Source of the DNA: Blastopirellula marina
Lineage (GTDB): Bacteria; Planctomycetota; Planctomycetia; Pirellulales; Pirellulaceae
Length of the DNA stretch: 64,000 bases
Direction of reading: 5' to 3'
Assembly (NCBI RefSeq): GCF_002967715.1
Contig: NZ_PUIA01000057.1
Coordinates: 434,001-498,000, forward strand
Part shown: positions 18,159 through 26,557 of the stretch, in pieces
Position numbering within the stretch: the first letter of the stretch is position 1
Layout: the number at the start of each line of letters is the position of its first letter
The notes under the pieces: model-generated
What the model was told of the DNA's origin: nothing
The model's database searches: none
What the model saw: only the letters and a program-made list of their open reading frames with translations
Made by a program: the position numbers and the translations under genes

Positions 18159-18662
18159 TCATTCACCAATATCTGGGCAATAATTACCATTCTCCCAATC
18201 TACTTTATAGTTTATAAATTCTGCGCTAACTGCTTCGTCATTGTCACGTACATGCGAATCGTCACCGCTACAAGGAGGAGTGCCGATAACAGTGGTATCG
18301 CATCCGCAGTAGTAAAAAATATTACATGGTGTATCCACACCAGCGGTGAGTGCATCTTTGCCTATAGTCGGTCCCGCGGCGTCCCCGTAGTGTTCATAAA
18401 TGGGTTTGTCAACTCTACTTGCATCGCACTCCCATTCCAGTGTTCCTGCATTGCGTACACAATTAGCAGCAGGGCAGTTGGTAGCGTCCATGCCGCAAGA
18501 GAAATCGGCACTGATGTAGCACGCTCCCTGTCCACCCCAAACCTCACCTTGCTCTTTATCGCTGAGATAGCTCACATGCGAACGATGCCGGGAGTCCATG
18601 AGGGCCCCAGCGGAGATGAAAACAACCCCTAGACCCAAGCACCATAAATGCAAACGAATCAT
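18159..18662 (-). CDS. Cysteine-rich exported protein with a double-glycine leader
   Basis: Residues 5-22 form a hydrophobic export segment. Then comes YLSDKEQGEVWGG (32-44), a close match to the double-glycine leader consensus LSxxE(L)xx(I/V)xGG; only Leu at -7 is replaced, by Gln. Cleavage after Gly44 would release a product of about 123 residues with ten cysteines, spaced in pairs such as CPAANC and CGC, so disulfides or modification are likely. The next gene upstream, three bases away, is a C39-like peptidase, the class that cuts after GG. The product could be a bacteriocin-like or cell-surface protein; the activity is unknown. Confidence 0.65.
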   Translation of the reverse strand: MIRLHLWCLGLGVVFISAGALMDSRHRSHVSYLSDKEQGEVWGGQGACYISADFSCGMDATNCPAANCVRNAGTLEWECDASRVDKPIYEHYGDAAGPTIGKDALTAGVDTPCNIFYYCGCDTTVIGTPPCSGDDSHVRDNDEAVSAEFINYKVDWENGNYCPDIGE

Positions 18663-18665
18663 AGC

Positions 18666-19313
18666 TCATCCTTTTTTTAAAAATGCTGCAATGCCAAACA
18701 AAGACAGTATTGTCGCCGCCATTGCGTAAAGTGATAAAGTGATCCAAGACTGTTGCAGATCAGGCTTAAACGCTGCATTCCAGTCCGTCGGCTTCGATGG
18801 CGCGGTCAGCAGAACAACCCCCGATCGTTCTGAAGCGGCTGTGCGCCAGTCTGCCATTCTTTCCCTGCCGTTCCCGTCGAGTTGGCAGATCTTACCCTTG
18901 TCTTTTGATGGAAGGTAAACGACAAAATGACCGGACGAAGAAGAATCACCTGTAAGATGAACAATTACCGGGTAGTCCCAGTCAATCTGCACCTCGCTTC
19001 CAATGTGAGCGGCTTTTGCGTGGATCCCCCGTTTGGCAAGGGAATCGCTAATGGAATGTAAATTAGAGCCAGCATTAGATCGACTAGGCCGAATTTCATC
19101 GAAAAGCGTAAGGAGTGATTCACTGATTCCATAATGCATCAGTGTTTGACGAACTGCTATTGGTCCACATATCACACTGCTGATTGGCAGCGTGTCTTTC
19201 GCTGATGACTCTTCAGCTTGGGCAGTCGCATTGGTCGCTAGAATGAACAGTAATGCACATACCGCACATGCGATTGTTACTTTCTCTTGAGGGGATGGCC
19301 CTGAAAATGTCAT
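18666..19313 (-). CDS. C39-like cysteine peptidase, membrane bound
   Basis: A signal segment (IACAVCALLFILATNATA) precedes a papain-like peptidase domain with Cys49 in SVICGPIAVRQTL, His129 in SGHFVVYL and a candidate Asp145 in CQLDGNG. This is the C39 (bacteriocin leader peptidase) pattern. Unlike ABC-transporter C39 enzymes there is no transporter domain; a C-terminal helix (LSLYAMAATILSLFGIAAFL) anchors it. Its ATG overlaps the stop of the DUF1573 gene by four bases (ATGA), and the cysteine-rich GG-leader gene follows three bases after its stop. It probably cleaves that protein outside the cytoplasm. Confidence 0.72.
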   Translation of the reverse strand: MTFSGPSPQEKVTIACAVCALLFILATNATAQAEESSAKDTLPISSVICGPIAVRQTLMHYGISESLLTLFDEIRPSRSNAGSNLHSISDSLAKRGIHAKAAHIGSEVQIDWDYPVIVHLTGDSSSSGHFVVYLPSKDKGKICQLDGNGRERMADWRTAASERSGVVLLTAPSKPTDWNAAFKPDLQQSWITLSLYAMAATILSLFGIAAFLKKG

Positions 19314-20470
19314 GACTCTGTTGCCGTTCTCGTAATTACAGGAATTGCCAATTCTGCATCTATCTTAGGAATCCTCAGGGTAATCTGTCCTCTCTTAATC
19401 CCTGGCACGCTGGAAGCCATCGTCGCTTGCAGTTCAAATTGGTCTGGCTGAACCTCCCGGACTTCAAGCCTCAATCCATCGCCAAGTGTATGGGTCACTT
19501 CAATATCCCTTAAAGACAACTTCATTGCTGTGTGAGCAACAACTTCTATCACTTCTTGTGATTCCACACCCACTCGAAGATTGTGAAAGAACAGTGTGTC
19601 CGGTATGGCGTGAACTGGCTTCTGAACATTTAACGAAATGGGGATATCGACTTTTTTCTCCCCTTCCATGGGCGGATGTACAGTAAGGGTTGCCAAATGC
19701 CTTCCCGGGGCAAGTCCATCGGCATCGATGCGAGCTACGCATCTCCACTTTTGCTGAGGGCCAGTTGACGCATCGTTTCCATATTGAAAGCTGCCTGTGT
19801 ATGCCAGCTGAGGAACCACATGAATCCATTGCACTGAACTCGTCACCACAACATTTGCCCAGTCATGGTCATCATAGACATTTAGAAAGAATTCCTCATT
19901 GCACTGTTGACCAGAGGGCACATCAACCGTCAAGGTGGCAGGGATGGGAACAGCCTTATCACGCACAAAGGCTGTTATCTTCAACTTCAAAGTAGGGGCT
20001 GTTGGCTCCGAAAAATGTACGGTTACGAAACGGTGATCATCCTTGCTGCCTCCATCCGCCTGATAAGTGACGTTAATATCCACAGAGGCACCGGGAGGAA
20101 TGGTGCGCCATTCTACTTCTGGAACCGTGCAACTGCATGTCAAACCCATATCGCTCAATGTCCATTGGTGATCTGAGTCGTTAGTAATTATAAAACTATG
20201 TCTACGCTTTTCATGGGGCTTCACAATGCCAAACGAATGCGAATAGACGCGGACGTCATTCTCCTGCAATCGACTATCGTTTTTAGCAATGTGAGACTCA
20301 TTGCTTTTAAGTCGTTTGGTGCATCCAGCACCTACGCATGCTGCACATATCGCAACAATCAAGAATAATCGTCTTGTCTTCACTCGAACAGGACGACCTG
20401 CTTTCGCGATACTTTTGAAGATAGTTGCGCACGGCGTATCATTGATTGTTATGTACACGTTGTGTTTCAT
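19310..20470 (-). CDS. DUF1573 lipoprotein
   Basis: A long basic N-terminus precedes a lipoprotein signal ending in ACVGAGC at about residue 50. The body begins with a DUF1573 domain (FGIVKPHEKRRHSFIITND, then LTCSCTVPE and IPPGASVDINVTY), an immunoglobulin-like fold common in Bacteroidetes and planctomycetes. A second beta-rich region follows. It is the first gene of a three-gene unit (DUF1573, C39 peptidase, GG-leader protein) with four-base and three-base junctions. It may hold or present the other products at the cell surface. An internal start is possible because the n-region is unusually long. Confidence 0.72.
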   Translation of the reverse strand: MKHNVYITINDTPCATIFKSIAKAGRPVRVKTRRLFLIVAICAACVGAGCTKRLKSNESHIAKNDSRLQENDVRVYSHSFGIVKPHEKRRHSFIITNDSDHQWTLSDMGLTCSCTVPEVEWRTIPPGASVDINVTYQADGGSKDDHRFVTVHFSEPTAPTLKLKITAFVRDKAVPIPATLTVDVPSGQQCNEEFFLNVYDDHDWANVVVTSSVQWIHVVPQLAYTGSFQYGNDASTGPQQKWRCVARIDADGLAPGRHLATLTVHPPMEGEKKVDIPISLNVQKPVHAIPDTLFFHNLRVGVESQEVIEVVAHTAMKLSLRDIEVTHTLGDGLRLEVREVQPDQFELQATMASSVPGIKRGQITLRIPKIDAELAIPVITRTATES

Positions 20471-20712
20471 GGAACCTTCAACACGCTATCAATCCAATCA
20501 GCAGTTCGGGCGATATGGATTTCGGAAATCAATTATTAATAGGATATCTGTTTGCTGAATAACCTGAGTAATTCTGTGCCTAGCATTCTGACGAAACCGA
20601 AGTGCTTGCCAAAGTGTTATCGTAGTTAACCGAAATGAACTAAGGTTGAAATGCCTTTCATTTTAGAGAGTTATATTGCTGCATCACTCATCGCAAAATA
20701 TTTCACATGACT

Positions 20713-20841
20713 TCATGTGAGTATATGATAGCACTCTCCGTTGACATAAGCGTTTTTGCGAAACCAGTGTGAGATTGGGATTGCTGTGAATGCGAGAGCG
20801 ATCGCGCCAAGTGGATACCATTTAGAATATGGTCTGCTACA
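20713..20841 (-). pseudogene. Truncated paralogue of the 181-aa membrane protein
   Basis: The minus strand encodes SKWYPLGAIALAFTAIPISH followed by WFRKNAYVNGECYHIL, closely similar to the N-terminus of the protein at 21,847-22,392 (PKWYLLGVVVLAFFAIQIPR, then EEC). It stops shortly after and has no good start, so it is a fragment left by duplication. The rest of the 20,471-20,857 gap shows no gene. Confidence 0.55.
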
Positions 20842-20857
20842 TAGCAGGCGTCGACGT

Positions 20858-21730
20858 TCATGTGTGTTCTCGTGACTGCTCAAATAACCAACGAAGTAAT
20901 TCATCCAATTCTTCTAGCGAGGGACTCAACGCTCTGTGACCAACTCCTGCAATCTCTGAGTATCTAGGATTGCCACCTGCGATACGCACAGCCTTAATCA
21001 TTTTCCTAGTGCCTTCGACATTGACAACTTCATCGTCTTGTCCGTGGATCGCCCAAATTGACAGACCAAGGAGGTGCTTTGCTTTTTCTGGTTCTCCGGC
21101 TCCGGCAACTGGGATAATTGCAGCCAATGCACGGGCACGGCGACAACCAAGCTCCCAAACTCCGTATCCCCCCATTGAAAAGCCAATGGCGTAAACACGA
21201 TTCGGGTCTACACCATCTCTTTGAAGAACATCCTGCAAAATAGCCCAAACTATATCCAGCTCATCGCGTGGACGAGGATACAACTCTCCGCGATAGTTCC
21301 ACTTAGTACCCTCTGGGCACTGAGGAACAACAAGGTAACAAGGAAAACGTTTTCGATAGTCATCCGAGGCAAGCTTGGATGGCAAGGAACGTAGAGGACG
21401 CATACCATCGCTGCCCCGTTCCCCGGCCCCATGCAGATAAAGGACGACGGGATATTTCTTTCCTGCTTCGCTTGGCTCAGGTGTGAGCAATTTGTAATTA
21501 ACCGAATTTCTTGTCGGAAAGTTTCGAGATGAAAGATTTAGCGAAACCGTTTGAAACGCATTCGCAATGTCAGGTGACAGTCCAATTTCTCGGCACACCT
21601 GATGGAATTCATAGGCATCAATCGCAGCAAGGGCAACCACGTTCGCTCCCGTCCAGCAAGCAATCACGATTGCCAGTTGGAGAGCAAAGTGAACCCTCAC
21701 CTTTCGATTTGTGGTTGCTCGTGAATCCAT
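20858..21730 (-). CDS. Exported alpha/beta hydrolase (esterase/PHB-depolymerase-like)
   Basis: An N-terminal hydrophobic segment (FALQLAIVIACWTGANVVAL) is followed by an alpha/beta hydrolase domain. The oxyanion-hole strand is YPVVLYLHGAGERG, the nucleophile elbow is GFSMGG and the catalytic His is in GVGHRAL near the end; an Asp in HGQDDEVV is a candidate third member. Such proteins act on esters or short peptides outside the cytoplasm. It shares PQCPEG and neighbouring motifs with the hydrolase at 23,898-25,202, so the two may be ancient duplicates. The small pseudogene lies just downstream. Confidence 0.75.
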   Translation of the reverse strand: MDSRATTNRKVRVHFALQLAIVIACWTGANVVALAAIDAYEFHQVCREIGLSPDIANAFQTVSLNLSSRNFPTRNSVNYKLLTPEPSEAGKKYPVVLYLHGAGERGSDGMRPLRSLPSKLASDDYRKRFPCYLVVPQCPEGTKWNYRGELYPRPRDELDIVWAILQDVLQRDGVDPNRVYAIGFSMGGYGVWELGCRRARALAAIIPVAGAGEPEKAKHLLGLSIWAIHGQDDEVVNVEGTRKMIKAVRIAGGNPRYSEIAGVGHRALSPSLEELDELLRWLFEQSREHT

Positions 21731-21846
21731 TATTTAAGTTTCCATTGGTCGTTTTTGCATTGTCTTTCCGGCTTGGCGAGAAAATGCGAATCGATCTCGC
21801 TGACACGGAAGTGCGCCGCCAACAACGACAAACAAGTCGGGCATGA

Positions 21847-22392
21847 CTAACTCCGCCAAAGCCAAAACCCTCCGCCAACTAACGCGATTGCCAGATCGCC
21901 GATTAAAATCGCCACAATGACGGGATCCCAACCCTGACTCGAATTTGTTTTAGGCTTTTTGTTTGGCCTTGCGGGTGTGGTAGGGGCAAGCATGACTTTT
22001 TCAGCTTGTGCTAACTGCTTATCAATGTCACTTGAGTGTTGTAGTGTTTTTGTATCATTCTTATTTCTAATTAATTCAGGCAGGTTGTATTTTGCAACTT
22101 GATAAATAAGAGACCGTGCCCCGTCTCGGGTGCTTGTCATGGTGACGTTTTCTTCATGATCTTTCGTAATCGCATCAAGACGAGGCAACACCTCGCCATG
22201 AAATGCTTCCCATTCCGCCTCAGGAGCCTTTGCCGCTTTAAGTGATTGGTACCGTGCAAACGCATCTTTACAAACCTGAAGGCATTCTTCCTGTGAGTAG
22301 GCGGGGCCATCAAACCAACGCGGAATTTGGATCGCAAAGAAAGCCAAGACGACGACACCGAGTAGGTACCATTTCGGATCAGGCTGATTCAT
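21847..22392 (-). CDS. Small membrane protein, two hydrophobic segments, 181 aa
   Basis: Two membrane segments, near the N-terminus (WYLLGVVVLAFFAIQI) and the C-terminus (PVIVAILIGDLAIALVGGGF), flank a soluble region of about 110 residues that is helical and charged. The soluble part probably lies outside the cytoplasm. No family is recognised. A truncated copy of its N-terminus occurs at 20,713-20,841, on the other side of the alpha/beta hydrolase gene. Confidence 0.55.
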   Translation of the reverse strand: MNQPDPKWYLLGVVVLAFFAIQIPRWFDGPAYSQEECLQVCKDAFARYQSLKAAKAPEAEWEAFHGEVLPRLDAITKDHEENVTMTSTRDGARSLIYQVAKYNLPELIRNKNDTKTLQHSSDIDKQLAQAEKVMLAPTTPARPNKKPKTNSSQGWDPVIVAILIGDLAIALVGGGFWLWRS

Positions 22393-22544
22393 GCTCGAAT
22401 TCCAATATACCGTCGTATTAGTTCTTTAAAGGAAAAGTCCTACATCGAATCGATTCAACGCTTCACGGTCAACGAAGTACGTGGGGTGTTCCGATGGTGA
22501 ATTGGGATAAGCCATCGCGAGCACTAAAAAACGGACATCGTGCT

Positions 22545-23873
22545 TCAATCCTCTTCTGTTGTGGCCGTAACATTCTGTGCGTCAGTCGCTTTAGGGGCGA
22601 GCAATCGTATGGCCATAAACATGCCCCCACCCAAAATCGATAAGGGAAACAGAAGCCCAGGCCATTGCGTCAGTGCCGCTATAATCTGTCTTTTGGTTGG
22701 CCAGCCTGAATCGGTCGTGACACCTGCCGGTGTTTCTCCATGCGACATGGCGACAATCTGTTCATATGAAAGCCAAGAGGCTTTGCCGTCGGGAATTTGC
22801 CAATGACTACCATCGTCCATTACGAGGAAATGTTGATTGGCAGCAAAGTCGTTTATCCAAGTGCTCGGTATGGTGGCAACATCAATCTCTTGCGTCTTAG
22901 CTTTGGAAAGTTCAAGCTTTGTTCGGCTGGATCTTGCAATCTGTCGAATAAACGACGGGTCGTCCCCAATAATCTGGACCGTCCAATCCAGTGGAATCCA
23001 GTACCCGCTCGCATGCTTGTCATAAGACACATCACACTGAACGATTGTTTTGCTACTTTCTGATCCCAGCATCCGCACTACAGAAAAATCTAAATCAGGG
23101 TCACAGAGCAACTTCCAATCAAGACTGTTTTCATCAGAACTATCCGCAGCCAACGTTAGCGAAATCAATGAACTATTGAAAGGATTGTCGCCTCTCGTCA
23201 GTTCAACACTTTTCGAGATTTCCGTCAGCCGACTGTCGAACATAAAAGGCCGGAACGTAAGCAGGCAGGGAAGCGTGCTTAGCTGGTGCAAGACGGAAGA
23301 AGGGACACCAGACAGATGATCGTGCGAATCCGAGGCAAAACCGCTAACGCCTGCCAACGAATCAATCGACGAAATCGCACTCTGGGGCAAAACAATGGTT
23401 CGAGGATATTCAGACTGCTCCGTTTCAGAATCCTTCCATGAATGCCGTAGCCCATCCGAAGTCAACGTGATGGAATAATCCAACTGCTTGAGAGCATCTG
23501 TGTCTTTCTCAGAGAATTGAGATAGTAATGCTGATCGATAATATTCTCGCTCGTTTGTCTTTGAAAACCTATTTCCCAGCAAGGGATAATCAGTGCTTTG
23601 ACTGCGGTACTGTGTAGTACCTTCAAAAAACTGAAAGGTGGCATGAAGAGGAGAATCTGCCTCGACATTGAAAGGAACCCAATAGGATTCGAATCTCCCA
23701 AACGAGTTATGGCTGTATTCCCATTCCACTTCTCCTGCTGCAAACGCCTCGGAACGACGACGCCAAACGTCCACTACCTGCTCAACACGGCCTTCAGGCC
23801 GGGTCAGATCAGTGCCTTCTTCCGCATCAGCGGCGAAAAGAGATAACAGTAATACCGTTGATGCAAGCATCAA
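22545..23873 (-). CDS. Exported membrane-anchored protein, 442 aa
   Basis: A short signal peptide (MMLASTVLLLSLFAADAEE) starts the protein. A soluble domain of about 370 residues with many Ser, Asp and aromatic residues follows. A membrane helix (GLLFPLSILGGGMFMAIRLL) lies near the C-terminus, followed by a short tail. The architecture equals that of the 383-aa protein at 16,496. No catalytic motif is visible. It starts 24 bases downstream of the neighbouring alpha/beta hydrolase gene, so the two are probably co-transcribed. Confidence 0.58.
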   Translation of the reverse strand: MMLASTVLLLSLFAADAEEGTDLTRPEGRVEQVVDVWRRRSEAFAAGEVEWEYSHNSFGRFESYWVPFNVEADSPLHATFQFFEGTTQYRSQSTDYPLLGNRFSKTNEREYYRSALLSQFSEKDTDALKQLDYSITLTSDGLRHSWKDSETEQSEYPRTIVLPQSAISSIDSLAGVSGFASDSHDHLSGVPSSVLHQLSTLPCLLTFRPFMFDSRLTEISKSVELTRGDNPFNSSLISLTLAADSSDENSLDWKLLCDPDLDFSVVRMLGSESSKTIVQCDVSYDKHASGYWIPLDWTVQIIGDDPSFIRQIARSSRTKLELSKAKTQEIDVATIPSTWINDFAANQHFLVMDDGSHWQIPDGKASWLSYEQIVAMSHGETPAGVTTDSGWPTKRQIIAALTQWPGLLFPLSILGGGMFMAIRLLAPKATDAQNVTATTEED

Positions 23874-23897
23874 TTGATCCCAACAAGCGTCTGCGTA

Positions 23898-25202
23898 CTA
23901 AATCGAATCCAGCGTCTTCAAACGTATGTTTTGCCAACCTACGTCGTGGTCGGACATTAACGTTGGATGAGTCACTGATCCTTCGTGGATGATTTCGTCT
24001 GGCACTGAGACGTCAGCAGCCAGACATCCGTTGATGTACAGCTTCAATCGTTTTTCTTGCCATGACAAACGAATATCATTGGCATAGTCGCTCAAAAGTT
24101 GTCGCTGGGCCATCGGCTCAATAGCAGCTTTCCACATTCCATCGCTTGATCGCACCTCGCCGACTCCTTGGTCAACCAGAGGCAAAACCACTTCGAGCGT
24201 TGGCGTGTCGCGGTCTTCTGACGCATGGCTCGTTAACCCCAAACGACATCCCTTGCTTTCAGTTCCAAGGCAAGCGTCCAAATGAAGTTCAAACTGGCTA
24301 TACGCCTTATCGCTAACTAACATGTCCTGAGCTTTGAAATCAATGTCCTCAGGCGGATGAACTCGCTCGTCAGCAATCCTCCACGGTGTATTCCCAAGGG
24401 GCACCCAATTGGAAGCAATTTCGCTTGGAGAGAACAATCGAAACATTTTACTACTGCGATTATCTGTCCGTCTTTGCTCTAGCATCCATTCGTAAACTGG
24501 AGCAGAGCGATAGACACGATCCCAGCAGTTGTGTCCCGATGCTTTGTATTCTGAATAGAGAGGACTTACCCCTAACTTCAGCAAGTTCATGTGCATTTGC
24601 TGGTTGGCCTCAACCAAGGCTGGTTTGTCTTGTTCATTGCAATGATTCCAAATCGGAATTCCTGATTTTGCGATGGTCTCGGCATCAACACTTGGGCTTC
24701 CGCAAAGAGGAATTGCTGCGGCGAAACGCTCTGGAGCTATTCCGAGGGCATTCCAGACTCCTTGACCTCCTTGAGAAACACCAGTGATGTAGACCCGATC
24801 TTTGTCGGTTCCGTACGTTTCTTCGACTTCATCTGCAAAGTCAAAAGCACGCAGGAGATTTTCTCGGGTCCAGCCCGCTTCATCTGGGCATTGGGGAATC
24901 GCACAAACGAATGGGAAATGACGTTTCATCTCCCAAACCTCGATCCCAAAGTTGTTGTGGATTGTCCAGTATCCATCGTCTCCATTTTCCCCTTTTCCGT
25001 TTAAGAAAAGAATCAATGGACGGTTCTGGTCAGGCTCATAGTCGTAAGGGACGAAAACAAGATAAGTGTGGCTCTGTCCATTTTTGTCGGTGAACTCGGT
25101 TTCAACGAAACCGCGTTGCGTCAGCGATTCATCCTGCTTAGCACAGCCGAAAGCTTGCAAGAGAGTGAAGAACGTGAATAACCATGTAAAGCTATTCAAC
25201 AT
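23898..25202 (-). CDS. Putative lipoprotein: alpha/beta hydrolase plus DUF1080/LamG-like domain
   Basis: The N-terminus has a hydrophobic signal ending in LQAFGC, a weak lipobox. The hydrolase domain has RPLILFLNGKGENG (oxyanion region), GVSQGG (nucleophile elbow) and SGHNCWDRV (likely catalytic His). From about residue 270 a second, beta-sandwich domain begins, with SNWVPLGNTPWRIADE and QEKRLKLYINGC, resembling DUF1080 sugar-hydrolase/LamG-like modules. It probably acts on a cell-surface or extracellular polysaccharide ester. I chose the ATG at 25,200-25,202; a GTG 39 bases upstream is possible. Confidence 0.7.
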   Translation of the reverse strand: MLNSFTWLFTFFTLLQAFGCAKQDESLTQRGFVETEFTDKNGQSHTYLVFVPYDYEPDQNRPLILFLNGKGENGDDGYWTIHNNFGIEVWEMKRHFPFVCAIPQCPDEAGWTRENLLRAFDFADEVEETYGTDKDRVYITGVSQGGQGVWNALGIAPERFAAAIPLCGSPSVDAETIAKSGIPIWNHCNEQDKPALVEANQQMHMNLLKLGVSPLYSEYKASGHNCWDRVYRSAPVYEWMLEQRRTDNRSSKMFRLFSPSEIASNWVPLGNTPWRIADERVHPPEDIDFKAQDMLVSDKAYSQFELHLDACLGTESKGCRLGLTSHASEDRDTPTLEVVLPLVDQGVGEVRSSDGMWKAAIEPMAQRQLLSDYANDIRLSWQEKRLKLYINGCLAADVSVPDEIIHEGSVTHPTLMSDHDVGWQNIRLKTLDSI

Positions 25203-25241
25203 GTTCGACTCAGATTCGCGTTGACAAGTTGGACGAGGCAC

Positions 25242-25664
25242 GAGAAGAGCAACCCTTCAATCAATTTTTCAGTGAGTGTTGCCTGCGGGAGTTGCCGACA
25301 CTGCTGTAGCGACCCTTACGAAGAGGTATTTGACCGGCCAATTGTGGGGTAGTCAAATGTTTTCCAAGGTATTTCGTGTAAGACGTTGAAAATTTCTCGT
25401 TGAGCGCATATTGACGTACCAACTAAACTGCGTAGACCAAACATATTATCGGGACACAACAATACATAAGCATGGCATTATCTGTTTGTCGTCAAAACGC
25501 ACGAAATCAGTCTTGAATGCCCCATTCCAATAAAACGGTGTTCAAGAATCTCCGCGTGGCCTGATTCAAAGAAAGGGATTAGGAATCAGAGGGCTGTAAC
25601 TCTAGTTCACTAACTGCCGTCACGTATAGTTCCATGCTGTATCAGGGCTTGCTTTCCTGAGCAG
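25242..25664. other. Intergenic stretch, nothing recognised
   Basis: Between the hydrolase and the zinc-ribbon protein genes. No sustained reading frame, RNA gene or clear repeat was seen. It separates the secretory cluster from the helicase/replication part and probably carries the promoter for the minus-strand hydrolase operon. Confidence 0.4.
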
Positions 25665-26441
25665 TCACTTGAACTCCGATGGTACTTTTTCTTTCTGCAA
25701 TATCATCTTCTTCAAGAGTTGGAGTGCGACGAGTACATCGCCAAGACAGTTCGTTGCTTCACCTTCGATCCCACCTATCTTTTTGGGGTTCGGTGGGATG
25801 TTCTCCACACCTGACACGCGGGGAAAATGCTCCACCAAAGGATCATCTACACCGAGGCATCGCGATACAACGTGACTGCATTGCTCCAAAACAATATGCA
25901 TGGCGTGGGTAACGCGATCTGCGTGGGCGGTGTCTTCATCCTTGTCTTCAGATTTAAGGTTTGGAAGAAGATTCGCGACATCCGACATATCACAGTAGGG
26001 AAAAATACAAATGGCATCTTCCCATGCATTCCACAATCGCTCCACTTCCTGACAAGAGTTGCAGTGATAGATACCGGAGTTTTCGATCTGCCCATCAGGT
26101 GTTGCTTCCTGAACGAGTTGCTTAGGGGCATTCTCAATAGTTACTCTTTCCCGCACGCCGCATATCTCGCAACGAACCTCCTCCCAAACGGTACAGCCTG
26201 TTGGTTCTCTCAAATCCAAACAGGATTCACATAGTTCCCCAAATGTCTCGTCCTTGAAGGGCAGTCTTCCATTCTTGGCTTGTTTGATCTGCCAAGGCTC
26301 TGCGTTTTCGATTTTTCGTTCTCCATAAGCACCACATTCCGCACATTCAAATGGCTGAATATATGGGCTGCTAGGGGTGTCTTTGTTTTGGTTAACGATG
26401 TTTTCTTCTTGGTGTTGGTTTGGCTGTAATGCTTTATCCAT
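25665..26441 (-). CDS. Protein with two zinc-ribbon-like motifs, 258 aa
   Basis: Two similar CxxC pairs are present: CAECG with CESC, and CEICG with CNSC, each pair about 35 residues apart, suggesting two small zinc-binding domains in the N-terminal half. The C-terminal half is helical and has no recognised motif (HADRVTHAMHIVLEQC). It lies downstream of the SF2 helicase gene on the same strand, 116 bases away, and may work with it on nucleic acid; that is inference from position only. Confidence 0.55.
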   Translation of the reverse strand: MDKALQPNQHQEENIVNQNKDTPSSPYIQPFECAECGAYGERKIENAEPWQIKQAKNGRLPFKDETFGELCESCLDLREPTGCTVWEEVRCEICGVRERVTIENAPKQLVQEATPDGQIENSGIYHCNSCQEVERLWNAWEDAICIFPYCDMSDVANLLPNLKSEDKDEDTAHADRVTHAMHIVLEQCSHVVSRCLGVDDPLVEHFPRVSGVENIPPNPKKIGGIEGEATNCLGDVLVALQLLKKMILQKEKVPSEFK

Positions 26442-26557
26442 CGTGAATCTTTCTGATGTTTTATGCTGTTGTTTTTGTGTCTTAACGTAGTATCGTTCTC
26501 GGAACTTTTTCGTAAGTGCTGCTGTTTGCGGCCTGAATCAGTAGGCAGATACTGCAC

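Noticed and set aside
21966-21976. A fifth copy of the TTGCGGGTGT element
   Set aside because: It lies within the coding sequence of the 181-aa membrane protein and has no gene start at the right distance.
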